Translations under genes and position numbers: made by a program
Part shown: one piece after another, positions 8,401-14,079 of the stretch
Layout: each line of letters opens with the position of its first letter
Numbering within the stretch: position 1 is the first letter of the stretch
The notes under the pieces: model-generated
Told to the model about the DNA's origin: nothing
Database searches by the model: none
Seen by the model: only the letters and a program-made list of their open reading frames with translations
Origin: a virus
Virus record (IMG/VR): IMGVR_UViG_3300044678_000229
Location: 1 to 25,266 of that record
Strand: one strand, 5' to 3'
DNA length: 25,266 nucleotides

Positions 8401-8606
8401 GCTTCACCTCTGATTTCAGCTACCACTTCAGTTATGTGCGCCCATGTACCTAAACGCTCAACCACTTCAATAATGCGCTCTTGCTTCTTAGCGGCTACAA
8501 GTTTGGCAAAGGTTTCAATTTCTTCTGCATACATAAGCCAAATCTTATTTTCGTCAGGTGAAGCCCCCGCCTGTATAGCCATGTCAATAATTTCATCTTG
8601 TGTCAT
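8397..8606 (-). CDS. Small MTQDEII-type phage protein
   Basis: A 69-residue, mostly helical protein starting MTQDEIIDMAIQAGA with an AAGGAAAAAGCA ribosome site. The order [MTxxEIIxMAxxAGA...E.iE.FAkLVAA...E] is one I recognise from small phage proteins of unknown role. The acidic and hydrophobic periodicity in residues 24-50 suggests a helical dimer. Both ends overlap neighbours by four bases, which indicates translational coupling. Confidence 0.75.
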   Translation of the reverse strand: MTQDEIIDMAIQAGASPDENKIWLMYAEEIETFAKLVAAKKQERIIEVVERLGTWAHITEVVAEIRGEA

Positions 8607-8755
8607 TGCTTTTTCCTTTTCTCTGCACTCTCAATCAAATACTTTCGCAGCCACAGGCCGCCGCCCAGTTTGCGCCATTCTTTGAATTGCTCCTGCGTCA
8701 ACCGCGCCCCTATGATTTTGGCGTTGGTGGTCAACTCTGTCTTTGGTCTGGGCAT
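8603..8755 (-). CDS. MPRPK-family small basic protein
   Basis: A 50-residue protein read directly from the minus strand, starting MPRPKTELTTNAKIIGARLT, then QEQFKEWRKLGGGLWLRKYL. The pattern MPRPK..LT......RLTQ.....W..LGG..WLR.YL is a family I recall from phages of Burkholderiales and Pseudomonas. Its small-helix layout with a beta-like RLT strand followed by two helices resembles ribbon-helix-helix (Arc/MetJ type) DNA-binding proteins, which would make it a regulator; this is inference. The start lies immediately after the upstream stop (TGAATG) with a GAGG element, and the stop overlaps the next start. Confidence 0.75.
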   Translation of the reverse strand: MPRPKTELTTNAKIIGARLTQEQFKEWRKLGGGLWLRKYLIESAEKRKKQ

Positions 8756-8866
8756 TCACTTATCCTCGGTCTGGTCCAACAAAAATTTGATGACGCAAAA
8801 GATCACCAGTAGCGTGATGGTGATGGAGAGCACCGCCACCAGCAAGAAGTTGATTATGGTTTCCAT
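8756..8866 (-). CDS. 36-residue single-pass membrane micro-protein
   Basis: Read directly from the minus strand: METIINFLLAVVLSITITLL followed by VIFCVIKFLLDQTEDK. About residues 4-30 form one uninterrupted hydrophobic helix, and the tail is charged, so it is a single-pass membrane protein. AAGGTG lies upstream, within the end of the preceding gene, and the next gene starts directly after the stop. The size would suit a lysis regulator, superinfection-exclusion or other membrane-acting peptide; the sequence does not decide which. Confidence 0.6.
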   Translation of the reverse strand: METIINFLLVAVLSITITLLVIFCVIKFLLDQTEDK

Positions 8867-9060
8867 ACTCTAAGCACCTTTGATTTGTGGGTGGGTTCGT
8901 CAACCGCTGGCGCATTGCCAAAGCGTGGTGTCCAACCGTGTCTGCGCCAAATCTCTTGCACATCAGCGCCTCTGGTTGGCGTGAATGCAGCGTCAAACAC
9001 ATGAATGGTTGGCCATGTGATCTTTGTACCGTGTGGGGGTGTCCAGTTGAGCTTTCTCAT
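8854..9060 (-). CDS. Small Trp-rich phage protein
   Basis: A 68-residue protein with four Trp (MRKLNWTPPHGTKITWPTIH, then DVQEIWRRHGWTPRFG). ATG 9060 overlaps the upstream stop (ATGA). No domain was recognised. The regular operon position, and coupling at both ends (13-base overlap with the next gene), support a real gene in preference to the overlapping plus-strand frame. Function is unknown. Confidence 0.6.
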   Translation of the reverse strand: MRKLNWTPPHGTKITWPTIHVFDAAFTPTRGADVQEIWRRHGWTPRFGNAPAVDEPTHKSKVLRVWKP

Positions 9061-9326
9061 TTTTGCGTGGCCAGCAATTCCATCTCAACATCTTTCACGC
9101 GGTCACGCAAGATGATGACTTCGTGCTCCAGCTCGGTGATCTTGCGCTGCATACGATCTCTTGTCATGTTCTCCGCGTGCGCCCATCCGATCAATGTGCC
9201 CTCGGTGACTGCCATACGCGCAAACTTGGCGTATTCATTGCGGGTGAGGAATCCGCCGCCCACTTCCATGGGTGGCGTGAACTTGTTGACAGCGCGGTCA
9301 ATTTCCATTTGCATGGTCTGTGACAT
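9057..9326 (-). CDS. Small coiled-coil phage protein
   Basis: An 89-residue protein. ATG 9326 is preferred over an upstream in-frame ATG at 9356 because AAAGGAGAAAACA lies directly before it. Residues 1-40 (MSQTMQMEIDRAVNKFTPPM, VGGGFLTRNEYAKFA) are followed by a heptad-like coiled coil in the last 35 residues (RDRMQRKITELEHEVIILRD). It probably oligomerises. No known family was recognised. It overlaps the end of the preceding gene by 29 bases. Confidence 0.65.
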   Translation of the reverse strand: MSQTMQMEIDRAVNKFTPPMEVGGGFLTRNEYAKFARMAVTEGTLIGWAHAENMTRDRMQRKITELEHEVIILRDRVKDVEMELLATQK

Positions 9327-9543
9327 TGTTTTCTCCTTTGTGATTGATGATGACATGACAAGAATGGTGCAGTGTGGTTATGCGCCCATTGCGTTTCTTG
9401 AGGTTATAGGGATCATCGTAGGCAACGATGTAGCGCACTCCAAATGGCGTGCCTATTTCTTTTTCAACGAAAAAAAACCACTCGCCAGTGCGTTTGAGCA
9501 TGAACTGCTGGCCAGGTTTGAGTTGACGCACTTTCAGGATCAC
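9298..9543 (-). CDS. Small beta-rich phage protein
   Basis: An 81-residue product read from GTG 9543, chosen because it overlaps the upstream stop as GTGA, the spacing used across this operon; the ATG at 9588 would lie inside the preceding gene. The sequence VRQLKPGQQFMLKRTGEWFF followed by VEKEIGTPFGVRYIVAYDD suggests a small beta-barrel with an L-[KR]-P-G-Q-x-F opening, a recurrent feature of small phage proteins. A His/Cys cluster (TTLHHSCHVIINH) near the C-terminus could bind metal. Function is unknown. Confidence 0.6.
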   Translation of the reverse strand: MILKVRQLKPGQQFMLKRTGEWFFFVEKEIGTPFGVRYIVAYDDPYNLKKRNGRITTLHHSCHVIINHKGENNVTDHANGN

Positions 9544-9740
9544 GCTTCCCTCGCTTTCAGCATTGCGTCTGCCATTTCGTAAGCGCAATCAGCGGTAAGT
9601 CCAACCGTGCAACTGCTGGTGTGCTGTTGGTTTGAGCAATATCCCTGCATAGCCTTTGCCGCAAAGTAGTCCCGAAGCGTCATGCCAGGGTTGTATGGCG
9701 CAACCCCTGTGCCTGTTGGAAATGCTGGTGGGTTGTTCAT
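9540..9740 (-). CDS. MTLRDYFAAKA-family small protein
   Basis: A 66-residue protein, MNNPPAFPTGTG...PGMTLRDYFAAKAMQG...YEMADAMLKAREA. This family is very common in proteobacterial phages and prophages, often annotated only as hypothetical. The start at ATG 9740 is set by family pattern and by the 4-base ATGA overlap with the upstream gene; longer in-frame readings extend into that gene. It carries three Cys between residues 35 and 52 in the usually variable loop. The role is unknown. Confidence 0.8.
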   Translation of the reverse strand: MNNPPAFPTGTGVAPYNPGMTLRDYFAAKAMQGYCSNQQHTSSCTVGLTADCAYEMADAMLKAREA

Positions 9741-9877
9741 GATGACCACCATGCTACGAGCAGTGCGGCCAAGCCTACGCCAATGGCGAGGCACAGCAGG
9801 TAGTCATAGGCTGACTCAGCGCGTTTGCTGAGTTTGCGGTGGTTCTCCACCGTCATAGCGTGTTGTGTGTGGTTCAT
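9737..9877 (-). CDS. 46-residue membrane protein, first gene of leftward operon
   Basis: Read directly from the minus strand: MNHTQHAMTVENHRKLSKRA, then ESAYDYLLCLAIGVGLAALL and VAWWSS. Residues 26-43 form a single transmembrane helix with the basic side at the N-terminus. The ATG is preceded by GAAAGG at five bases, and a strong sigma70-type promoter begins only about 20 bases upstream. Being first in an early-looking operon, it is probably made soon after infection. Function is unknown. Confidence 0.6.
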   Translation of the reverse strand: MNHTQHAMTVENHRKLSKRAESAYDYLLCLAIGVGLAALLVAWWSS

Positions 9878-9905
9878 AAAAGCCTTTCAAGTTGTTGACA
9901 AGTAA

Positions 9906-9933
9906 ATCATATCAGTATTTGCATATCTGTCAA
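9906..9933 (-). promoter_or_regulatory. Strong leftward sigma70-type promoter
   Basis: On the minus strand a perfect -35 box (TTGACA, 9933-9928) is followed after 16 bases by TATGAT (9911-9906), one mismatch from the -10 consensus. The predicted start near 9898 gives a leader of about 20 bases with GAAAGG before the first gene of the twelve-gene operon. No other comparable promoter is visible within that operon. Confidence 0.75.
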
Positions 9934-9952
9934 ATCACCTACAAGTTAGTCA

Positions 9953-9965
9953 GGTATTTCATACC
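9953..9965. promoter_or_regulatory. Operator-like inverted repeat
   Basis: GGTAT-TTC-ATACC is a perfect 5-base inverted repeat with a 3-base centre. A related sequence, AGTATTTGCATATC, lies at 9914-9927 inside the spacer of the leftward promoter. Together they look like binding sites for the divergently placed Cro/XRE-like regulator (10085). Binding is inferred, not shown. Confidence 0.4.
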
Positions 9966-9972
9966 CTACAAT

Positions 9973-10037
9973 GTCTCTGCGCGTTTCTGCTTTCGCGCAG
10001 TTGCCTTTTGGGGATCGGTTCGCTGATCCCCTTTTTT
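9973..10037 (+). ncRNA. Candidate small terminated RNA in the control region
   Basis: A two-hairpin segment with no coding potential. CTGCGCG (9977-9983) pairs perfectly with CGCGCAG (9994-10000) around a 10-base loop, and the second hairpin is an intrinsic terminator. TACAAT at 9967-9972 could be its -10 box, although no good -35 box is seen. It could be a regulatory RNA like the oop-type RNAs of lambdoid control regions, or an attenuated leader of the rightward operon. Confidence 0.3.
10010..10037 (+). terminator. Intrinsic terminator (rightward)
   Basis: GGGGATC (10010-10016) pairs perfectly with GATCCCC (10025-10031) around an eight-base centre containing TTCG, and six T residues follow. 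The reverse orientation lacks a T-run, so it acts rightward. It lies between the divergent promoters and before the regulator, so it must end a short upstream transcript. Confidence 0.8.
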
Positions 10038-10047
10038 CCCTGTACAC

Positions 10048-10077
10048 TTGACCATCTTCACAAAACATGGTTAACAT
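10048..10077 (+). promoter_or_regulatory. Possible promoter for the regulator (leaderless transcript)
   Basis: TTGACC (10048-10053), an 18-base spacer, then TAACAT (10072-10077). The predicted start falls around 10083-10085, at the ATG of the regulator. No ribosome site precedes that ATG, so a leaderless message, as known for the phage lambda cI gene, would explain both observations. Confidence 0.35.
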
Positions 10078-10084
10078 CATACAC

Positions 10085-10321
10085 ATGAAAATTGCACAGC
10101 AAGCCATAAACGACATCAAATACAAGATCGAGTCAGCCGGTTATCGGATGTCGGACTTGTGCCGAGTCGCAGAGATTGATCAGGCGCAGCTCTCGCGCTG
10201 GGTTAACGGTCAGACAGAGCCACTTTACAGCACCGTCATACGCTTGGAAGAGGCCGCCAATGCGCTCATTTCAGCGCGTTTGCAGGTGCTCAACAAAGCC
10301 ATGGAGGATGCCGTCAAATGA
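10085..10321 (+). CDS. Cro/XRE-like helix-turn-helix regulator
   Basis: A 78-residue protein from ATG 10085 (an in-frame ATG at 10067 would add six residues). Residues 22-46 form a helix-turn-helix: MSDLCRVAEIDQAQLSRWVN, ending in NGQTEP, which is the usual turn after the recognition helix in Cro/CI-type repressors. A last helix (STVIRLEEAANALISA) would dimerise. It sits at the head of the rightward middle operon, divergent from the leftward operon, with operator-like repeats between. It probably switches between the two promoters. It overlaps the next gene by four bases. Confidence 0.8.
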   Translation: MKIAQQAINDIKYKIESAGYRMSDLCRVAEIDQAQLSRWVNGQTEPLYSTVIRLEEAANALISARLQVLNKAMEDAVK

Positions 10322-10992
10322 TTCACTATCACGGCACTCCAATCAGTCCCATCAAAGCAATTCAAACAATGGCAGGGAAAAACTTTTGTATTTCCTACGC
10401 CAGACCTGATGATTTGCAAAGATGTTTACAGATTGGACAATCCTTGATGCTGGACAACGGCGCATTTAGTGCCAAAACAAGAGGATTGGAATTCAACTTA
10501 ACTGGCTTTTATAAGTGGGTTGAGCCTTTGCTGGCGCATCCTCATTGGGCGGTTGTTCCTGATGTAATTGATGGGACTGTCGAACAACAAAAAGAGATGG
10601 TTAAAACTTGGTGTTTCCGTAAAGAATTTGGAATTCCTGTATGGCATTTAGGCTTGCCAATTTCATATTTGCTAGAGTTATGTGACCAATGGGGGCGGGT
10701 GTGCTTTGGGTCAGCAGGGGAATATTGGCAGATTGGCACTACAAAATGGTGCGGCAGGATGGATGAGGCATTTAATGCACTGGTTAAAACCTATGGAAGA
10801 CAAATACCTTGGGTACATGGCATGAGGATGTTGGGACAAACAGGATACCCATTAGCAAGTGCAGACTCTACAAATGTTGCTTTACACCATGCAGAACATA
10901 TCGAATGTGCTGGCTGTATGGCAAAAAGAATTGATGCAAGAAACCCCCTAGCTTTGTGGGAAGAAAAACCATTACAGGAGAAGTTAATATGA
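10318..10992 (+). CDS. TGT/DpdA-like (tRNA-guanine transglycosylase-fold) protein, candidate base-modification enzyme
   Basis: A 224-residue protein, ATG overlapping the upstream stop. It starts MIHYHGTPISP and shows ordered motifs that line up with the TIM-barrel of transglycosylases. LMLDNGAFS (43-51) resembles the TDSGGFQ base-pocket motif; VVPDVIDG (79-86) the second Asp; PVWHLGLP (107-114) and CFGSAGEYW (129-137) the substrate-binding glycines; HGMRMLG (168-174) the MG.GTP loop; and ADSTNVA (182-188) the nucleophilic Asp region. C197 and C200 with nearby His echo the zinc site. It is much shorter than bacterial TGT. The next gene encodes a queuosine-precursor transporter, which supports a role exchanging guanine for a 7-deazaguanine in DNA (DpdA) or tRNA. 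The fold call is inference by motif order. Confidence 0.55.
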   Translation: MIHYHGTPISPIKAIQTMAGKNFCISYARPDDLQRCLQIGQSLMLDNGAFSAKTRGLEFNLTGFYKWVEPLLAHPHWAVVPDVIDGTVEQQKEMVKTWCFRKEFGIPVWHLGLPISYLLELCDQWGRVCFGSAGEYWQIGTTKWCGRMDEAFNALVKTYGRQIPWVHGMRMLGQTGYPLASADSTNVALHHAEHIECAGCMAKRIDARNPLALWEEKPLQEKLI

Positions 10993-11468
10993 TTTATGCA
11001 TTCATTTACATTGCCGCATTGGTTGCCGCAAATCTGTTGGTTGCTTGGCTAGGAGTCTGGTTTAGTCTTGTCAATGCCTTTGTCTTGATTGGATTAGATT
11101 TGTCATTGCGTGACAAGTTGCATGATCTTTGGGAAGGTGACAAGTTAGCCATAAAGATGGGTGGCTTGATTGCAACTGCCAGCATCATTTCTTATGCCAT
11201 CAATCCAGCAACAGGAATGATTGCCTTTGCATCTTTGGCGGCATTCAGCTTGTCAATGGTTGCTGATTCATTAGCCTATCAATATCTCAAAGGTAAAGAT
11301 TGGATGATTCGGGTCAATGGATCAAATACCGCTGGCGCATTGGTTGACTCTATTGTTTTTCCAACGATTGCCTTTGGCGGTCTAATGCTAGAAATTGTTG
11401 CATTGCAATTCATTGCAAAAGTTGGCGGTGGATACATTTGGTCAAAATTATTGGTGAAATTTAAATGA
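10989..11468 (+). CDS. VUT family (YhhQ-like) queuosine-precursor transporter
   Basis: A 159-residue integral membrane protein. Start ATG 10989 overlaps the previous stop as ATGA, with AGGAG upstream; a longer frame from 10956 is not needed. About five to six hydrophobic helices are visible. Conserved VUT/COG1738 motifs are recognisable: LIGLDLSLRD (33-42), ISYAINP (67-73), ADSLAY (92-97), R.NGSN (108-113), VDSIVFPTIAFG (119-130). Bacterial YhhQ imports preQ0/preQ1. The protein is shorter than cellular versions and lacks their extra N-terminal helix. It forms a pair with the TGT-like gene and shares its lower GC (26 of 60 bases in one row of each, against 39 of 60 at 11581-11640). It probably supplies modified-base precursor. 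Confidence 0.85.
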   Translation: MIYAFIYIAALVAANLLVAWLGVWFSLVNAFVLIGLDLSLRDKLHDLWEGDKLAIKMGGLIATASIISYAINPATGMIAFASLAAFSLSMVADSLAYQYLKGKDWMIRVNGSNTAGALVDSIVFPTIAFGGLMLEIVALQFIAKVGGGYIWSKLLVKFK

Positions 11469-11935
11469 GAATTATCGGAATCGATCCTGGTCTGTCTGGC
11501 GCTGTGGCCGTCATCTCGCCCGAAAGCCTGAAGATATTCGATATGCCGACTATGACGGTGGAGCGCAACGGCAAAGCCAAGCGGCAGGTCAGCGCCAGCG
11601 AGCTGGCCGAGCTGCTGTACCTGTACTCTGGCAAAGACTGTCATGTCTACTGCGAGCGCGTGTCAGCAATGGCTGGCCAGGGCGTGACAAGCGTCTTCAG
11701 CTTTGGGCGCAGCTTTGGCATGATCGAGGGCATTCTGGCCGCGTTCAAACTGCCAGTGACATATGTCGCACCGGCCACTTGGGTGAAGGCCGTTGGCCGT
11801 GGACAGGGCAAGGATGCCAGCCGCGCAAGAGCCATGGAACTTTTTCCAAGCAATCAGGCCGACTTCAAGCGCGTCAAGGATGACGGCAGATCGGACGCTG
11901 CCTTGATCGCATATTGGGGCAAGCATCATGGCTGA
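11465..11935 (+). CDS. RuvC-like Holliday junction resolvase
   Basis: A 156-residue RuvC/RNase H-fold nuclease. RIIGIDPGLSGA (2-13) carries the first catalytic Asp (D7), VYCERV (61-66) the Glu (E64), and DDGRSDAALIAYWG (139-152) the final acidic pair (D140/D144). The FGRSFGMIEGIL and APATWVKAVG segments are usual for phage members. These enzymes cut branched DNA to resolve replication and recombination intermediates before packaging. The start overlaps the upstream stop (ATGA), and the end overlaps the next gene by eight bases. One row of this gene is 65% GC. Confidence 0.9.
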   Translation: MRIIGIDPGLSGAVAVISPESLKIFDMPTMTVERNGKAKRQVSASELAELLYLYSGKDCHVYCERVSAMAGQGVTSVFSFGRSFGMIEGILAAFKLPVTYVAPATWVKAVGRGQGKDASRARAMELFPSNQADFKRVKDDGRSDAALIAYWGKHHG

Positions 11936-12752
11936 CCCATTCAAGATCATTGAGCCGACCTGTATCAGCTTCAGCGGTGGCCGCACCAGCGCGTATATGC
12001 TGTGGCGTGTACTGCAATCAAATAACGGCCTGCCTGATGAGGCCATCGTTTGCTTTGCAAATACTGGCAAAGAAGACGAGGCCACATTGCGCTTTGTACA
12101 GGATTGCTCTGAGCAGTGGAATGTTGAGATTCATTGGGTGGAGTTTCGTGATGCTGATCCAGCCTTTGAGCGTGTGACATTTGAAACCGCCAGCAGAGAT
12201 GGTGAGCCATTTGAGGCGCTGATTAAAAAGCGCAATTACTTGCCAAATCCAGTAACAAGATTTTGTACTGCTGAGTTAAAGATTCGCACCATCCACAAAT
12301 ATCTGAAATCACTTGGTTGGGATCACAACGAGAAAATGGATTGGATCGGAATGCGTGCAGATGAACAAAGACGCGCCGCCAAGATCGAAGATAAGTCACG
12401 CATCCCTTTAGTTTCAGCTGGAGTGACAAAAGAAACAGTTGGTGAGTTTTGGCGCAATCAGTTATTTGATCTGCAATTGCCAAACATCAATGGCGTGACA
12501 TATCACGGCAATTGCGATTTATGCTTCTTAAAAGGCGGTGCTCAAGTGTTATCTCTAATTGCGGAAAAGCCAGAGCGTGGTATTTGGTGGGCAAAAATGG
12601 AGGCATTGGCATTGGCATTGGCATCCAAGCCAAGCGGTGCGGTGTTCCGTTCCGACCGTCCGTCATACGCATCAATGATTCAATTTGCTGCTGATCAGAC
12701 AGATATGTTTGGACCAGATGACGAATCAATTGCTTGCTTCTGCGGAGACTGA
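11928..12752 (+). CDS. PAPS reductase / ATP-PPi-loop family protein
   Basis: A 274-residue protein. ISFSGGRTSAYML (13-25) is the ATP pyrophosphatase P-loop; CFANTGKEDEATL (42-54) follows the second strand; TRFCTAELKIR (110-120) and DWIGMRADEQRR (138-149) are recognisable PAPS reductase-family motifs. Cys113, Cys196, Cys199 (GNCDLCFLKGG) and a C-terminal CFCGD (270-274) could ligate an iron-sulfur cluster. Phage copies of this family are widespread and of unclear function: sulfate reduction, thio-modification of nucleic acids, or a ligase-like reaction. Neighbouring the TGT-like/VUT genes, a role in nucleic acid modification is possible but unproven. It is not QueC-like: SGGRTS replaces the SGGxDS loop. 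GGCATT is repeated three times at 12602-12619. Confidence 0.8.
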   Translation: MADPFKIIEPTCISFSGGRTSAYMLWRVLQSNNGLPDEAIVCFANTGKEDEATLRFVQDCSEQWNVEIHWVEFRDADPAFERVTFETASRDGEPFEALIKKRNYLPNPVTRFCTAELKIRTIHKYLKSLGWDHNEKMDWIGMRADEQRRAAKIEDKSRIPLVSAGVTKETVGEFWRNQLFDLQLPNINGVTYHGNCDLCFLKGGAQVLSLIAEKPERGIWWAKMEALALALASKPSGAVFRSDRPSYASMIQFAADQTDMFGPDDESIACFCGD

Positions 12753-12754
12753 CC

Positions 12755-12985
12755 ATGCAAGATAAAGAAAGACAAGTTATGCGCGAGCACATCATCTGGT
12801 TGGGCACTCAGTTGGAGTTGCAACGCAAAGCAAATCAGGACAAGGTGGTGCTACTCAAACGCATCCTAGACCCCGAAGACCTTGGACACGCTGTCAGCCA
12901 TGAGGTAAGGCAGTTGGCGTACCAAGTCATCATCAATGACCATCATTTGGAAAGAGACACATGGCAATCAAACAAAGAAGACTAA
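12755..12985 (+). CDS. Small helical protein of unknown function
   Basis: A 76-residue protein starting MQDKERQVMREHIIWLGTQL; ATG 12755 is two bases after the upstream stop and preceded by GCGGAG. It is almost entirely helical and charged (ELQRKANQDKVVLLKRILDP), with a second helix pair from DLGHAVSHEVRQLA. It overlaps the next gene by 25 bases. No family was recognised; the replication-operon context suggests an accessory DNA function. Confidence 0.6.
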   Translation: MQDKERQVMREHIIWLGTQLELQRKANQDKVVLLKRILDPEDLGHAVSHEVRQLAYQVIINDHHLERDTWQSNKED

Positions 12986-14079
12986 GACCCTCGGCATCAT
13001 CACGGTGGATAGCGTGTCCAGGCTCGGTGAAGCTCTGCGCTCAAGTACCGCAACGCCCATCAGGTGAAGCCGCACAGCTTGGCACTGCCATTCACGCGCT
13101 GGCCGAGACTTGCTATCAGTTGGACACCGATCCCATGAAATTCATTGGCGAGGAGATTGAAGGCGTGATCTTGGACGCTGACGATTGTCAGATGGCACTC
13201 GACTACCTCACCGAGATTTGGAATATCGAAGGGCTGACAGAGCGCATGAATGTCGAGCACCCAGTCAAGTATCAGTCTGCTGAATACATCCAAGTGGGCG
13301 GCACTGCTGATGTCGTGGGTTACTCCATGCAGTCAGGCAAGGTCTATGTCACTGATCTCAAGACTGGCAAGGGCTATGTGTCAGAGGACTCAACACAGCT
13401 CAAGATTTACGCGCTTGCGTACACGCAGGGCATGGGGCGCGATTGGATCAAAGAATTCCATCTCACGATTGTGCAACCGCACTCAGGCGAGCCGCGCACT
13501 CTTGTGATGCCAGCAGCAGAGTTGTGGGAGTGGGAAGAGAAGATACTGCGTCCCGCGATGATCGCCACACAGCTCGATGAACCGCCACTCTATATGTCGG
13601 AGTCAGCCTGCCAGTGGTGTGACGCGAAGACCATTTGCCCAAAGCAGAAACAGCAATTTGATGTCGTGGCCACACAGACAGACATCACCGCGATGAACAA
13701 AGATGAGATCGCGGAGGTGATGAAGACACTCACTCCGGATCAGATCAGCGCCATTCTGGACAAAGCACCGATGGTTGAGAAATTCATCAAGGCGGTGGAA
13801 GAGCACGCAATGCAAGCCATGGAAAAGGATGGCATGGTGTTGCAAGGCTGGCAGCTCGCACCGAAACGCCCAACGCGCAAATGGTTGGATGGCGACAAGG
13901 CCGCTGACAAGTTGGCCGAGTTGGGACTTACCCGAACTCAGATTTTCGATACGACACTAATTTCTCCTGCGGCAGCGGAAAAGCTACTGCCAAAGGAACA
14001 AAGAGTTATCTTGGACGAGTTATCGGTCAAGGTATCAAGTGGACTCACACTTGCGAGAGATCGCGGGTTGAGTCAATAA
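12961..14079 (+). CDS. DUF2800 / Cas4-RecB-type Fe-S nuclease
   Basis: A 372-residue protein. The PD-(D/E)XK core is visible: His45 in GTAIHALAE, Asp117 in GGTADVVG, Asp132-x-Lys134 in VTDLKTGKG, then Q146 and Y150 in TQLKIYALAY. Cys19 (WIACPGS) and the cluster Cys217, Cys220, Cys226 (SACQWCDAKTICPK) match the split four-cysteine [4Fe-4S] site of AddB/Cas4-type exonucleases. The C-terminal 140 residues are helical and less conserved (TPDQISAILDKAPMVEKF, GDKAADKLAELGLT). It probably processes DNA ends in phage recombination alongside the SSB-like and RuvC-like proteins. No Cas1 or Cas2 is present. Confidence 0.85.
   Translation: MAIKQRRLRPSASSRWIACPGSVKLCAQVPQRPSGEAAQLGTAIHALAETCYQLDTDPMKFIGEEIEGVILDADDCQMALDYLTEIWNIEGLTERMNVEHPVKYQSAEYIQVGGTADVVGYSMQSGKVYVTDLKTGKGYVSEDSTQLKIYALAYTQGMGRDWIKEFHLTIVQPHSGEPRTLVMPAAELWEWEEKILRPAMIATQLDEPPLYMSESACQWCDAKTICPKQKQQFDVVATQTDITAMNKDEIAEVMKTLTPDQISAILDKAPMVEKFIKAVEEHAMQAMEKDGMVLQGWQLAPKRPTRKWLDGDKAADKLAELGLTRTQIFDTTLISPAAAEKLLPKEQRVILDELSVKVSSGLTLARDRGLSQ

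Noticed and set aside
8326-8685. 119-codon plus-strand open frame
   Set aside because: It covers three coupled minus-strand genes, including a recognised family; composition looks like a shadow.
8887-9582. 231-codon plus-strand open frame across the leftward operon
   Set aside because: It is antisense to four coupled minus-strand genes with ribosome sites and a recognised family; its product is Cys/Ser/Ile-rich with no domain.
9894-9921. Rightward promoter from TTGACA at 9895
   Set aside because: The only -10-like element (TATTTG) is 15 bases away and poor; the opposite-strand promoter explains the region better.
11663-12085. 140-codon minus-strand open frame over the RuvC-like and PAPS-family genes
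   Set aside because: Both sense genes carry catalytic motifs; the antisense product has none.
12602-12624. GGCATT tandem repeat as a possible contingency locus
   Set aside because: Only about three units of six bases; length changes would stay in frame and it simply encodes Ala-Leu repeats in a helix.
11928-12752. QueC (preQ0 synthase) to complete a 7-deazaguanine pathway
   Set aside because: The loop is SGGRTS with PAPS reductase motifs (RFCTAELKIR), not the QueC-type SGGxDS and zinc cysteines.
12961-14079. Cas4 of a CRISPR system
   Set aside because: Same fold family and Fe-S pattern, but no Cas1/Cas2 or array; DUF2800-type phage recombination nucleases fit better.
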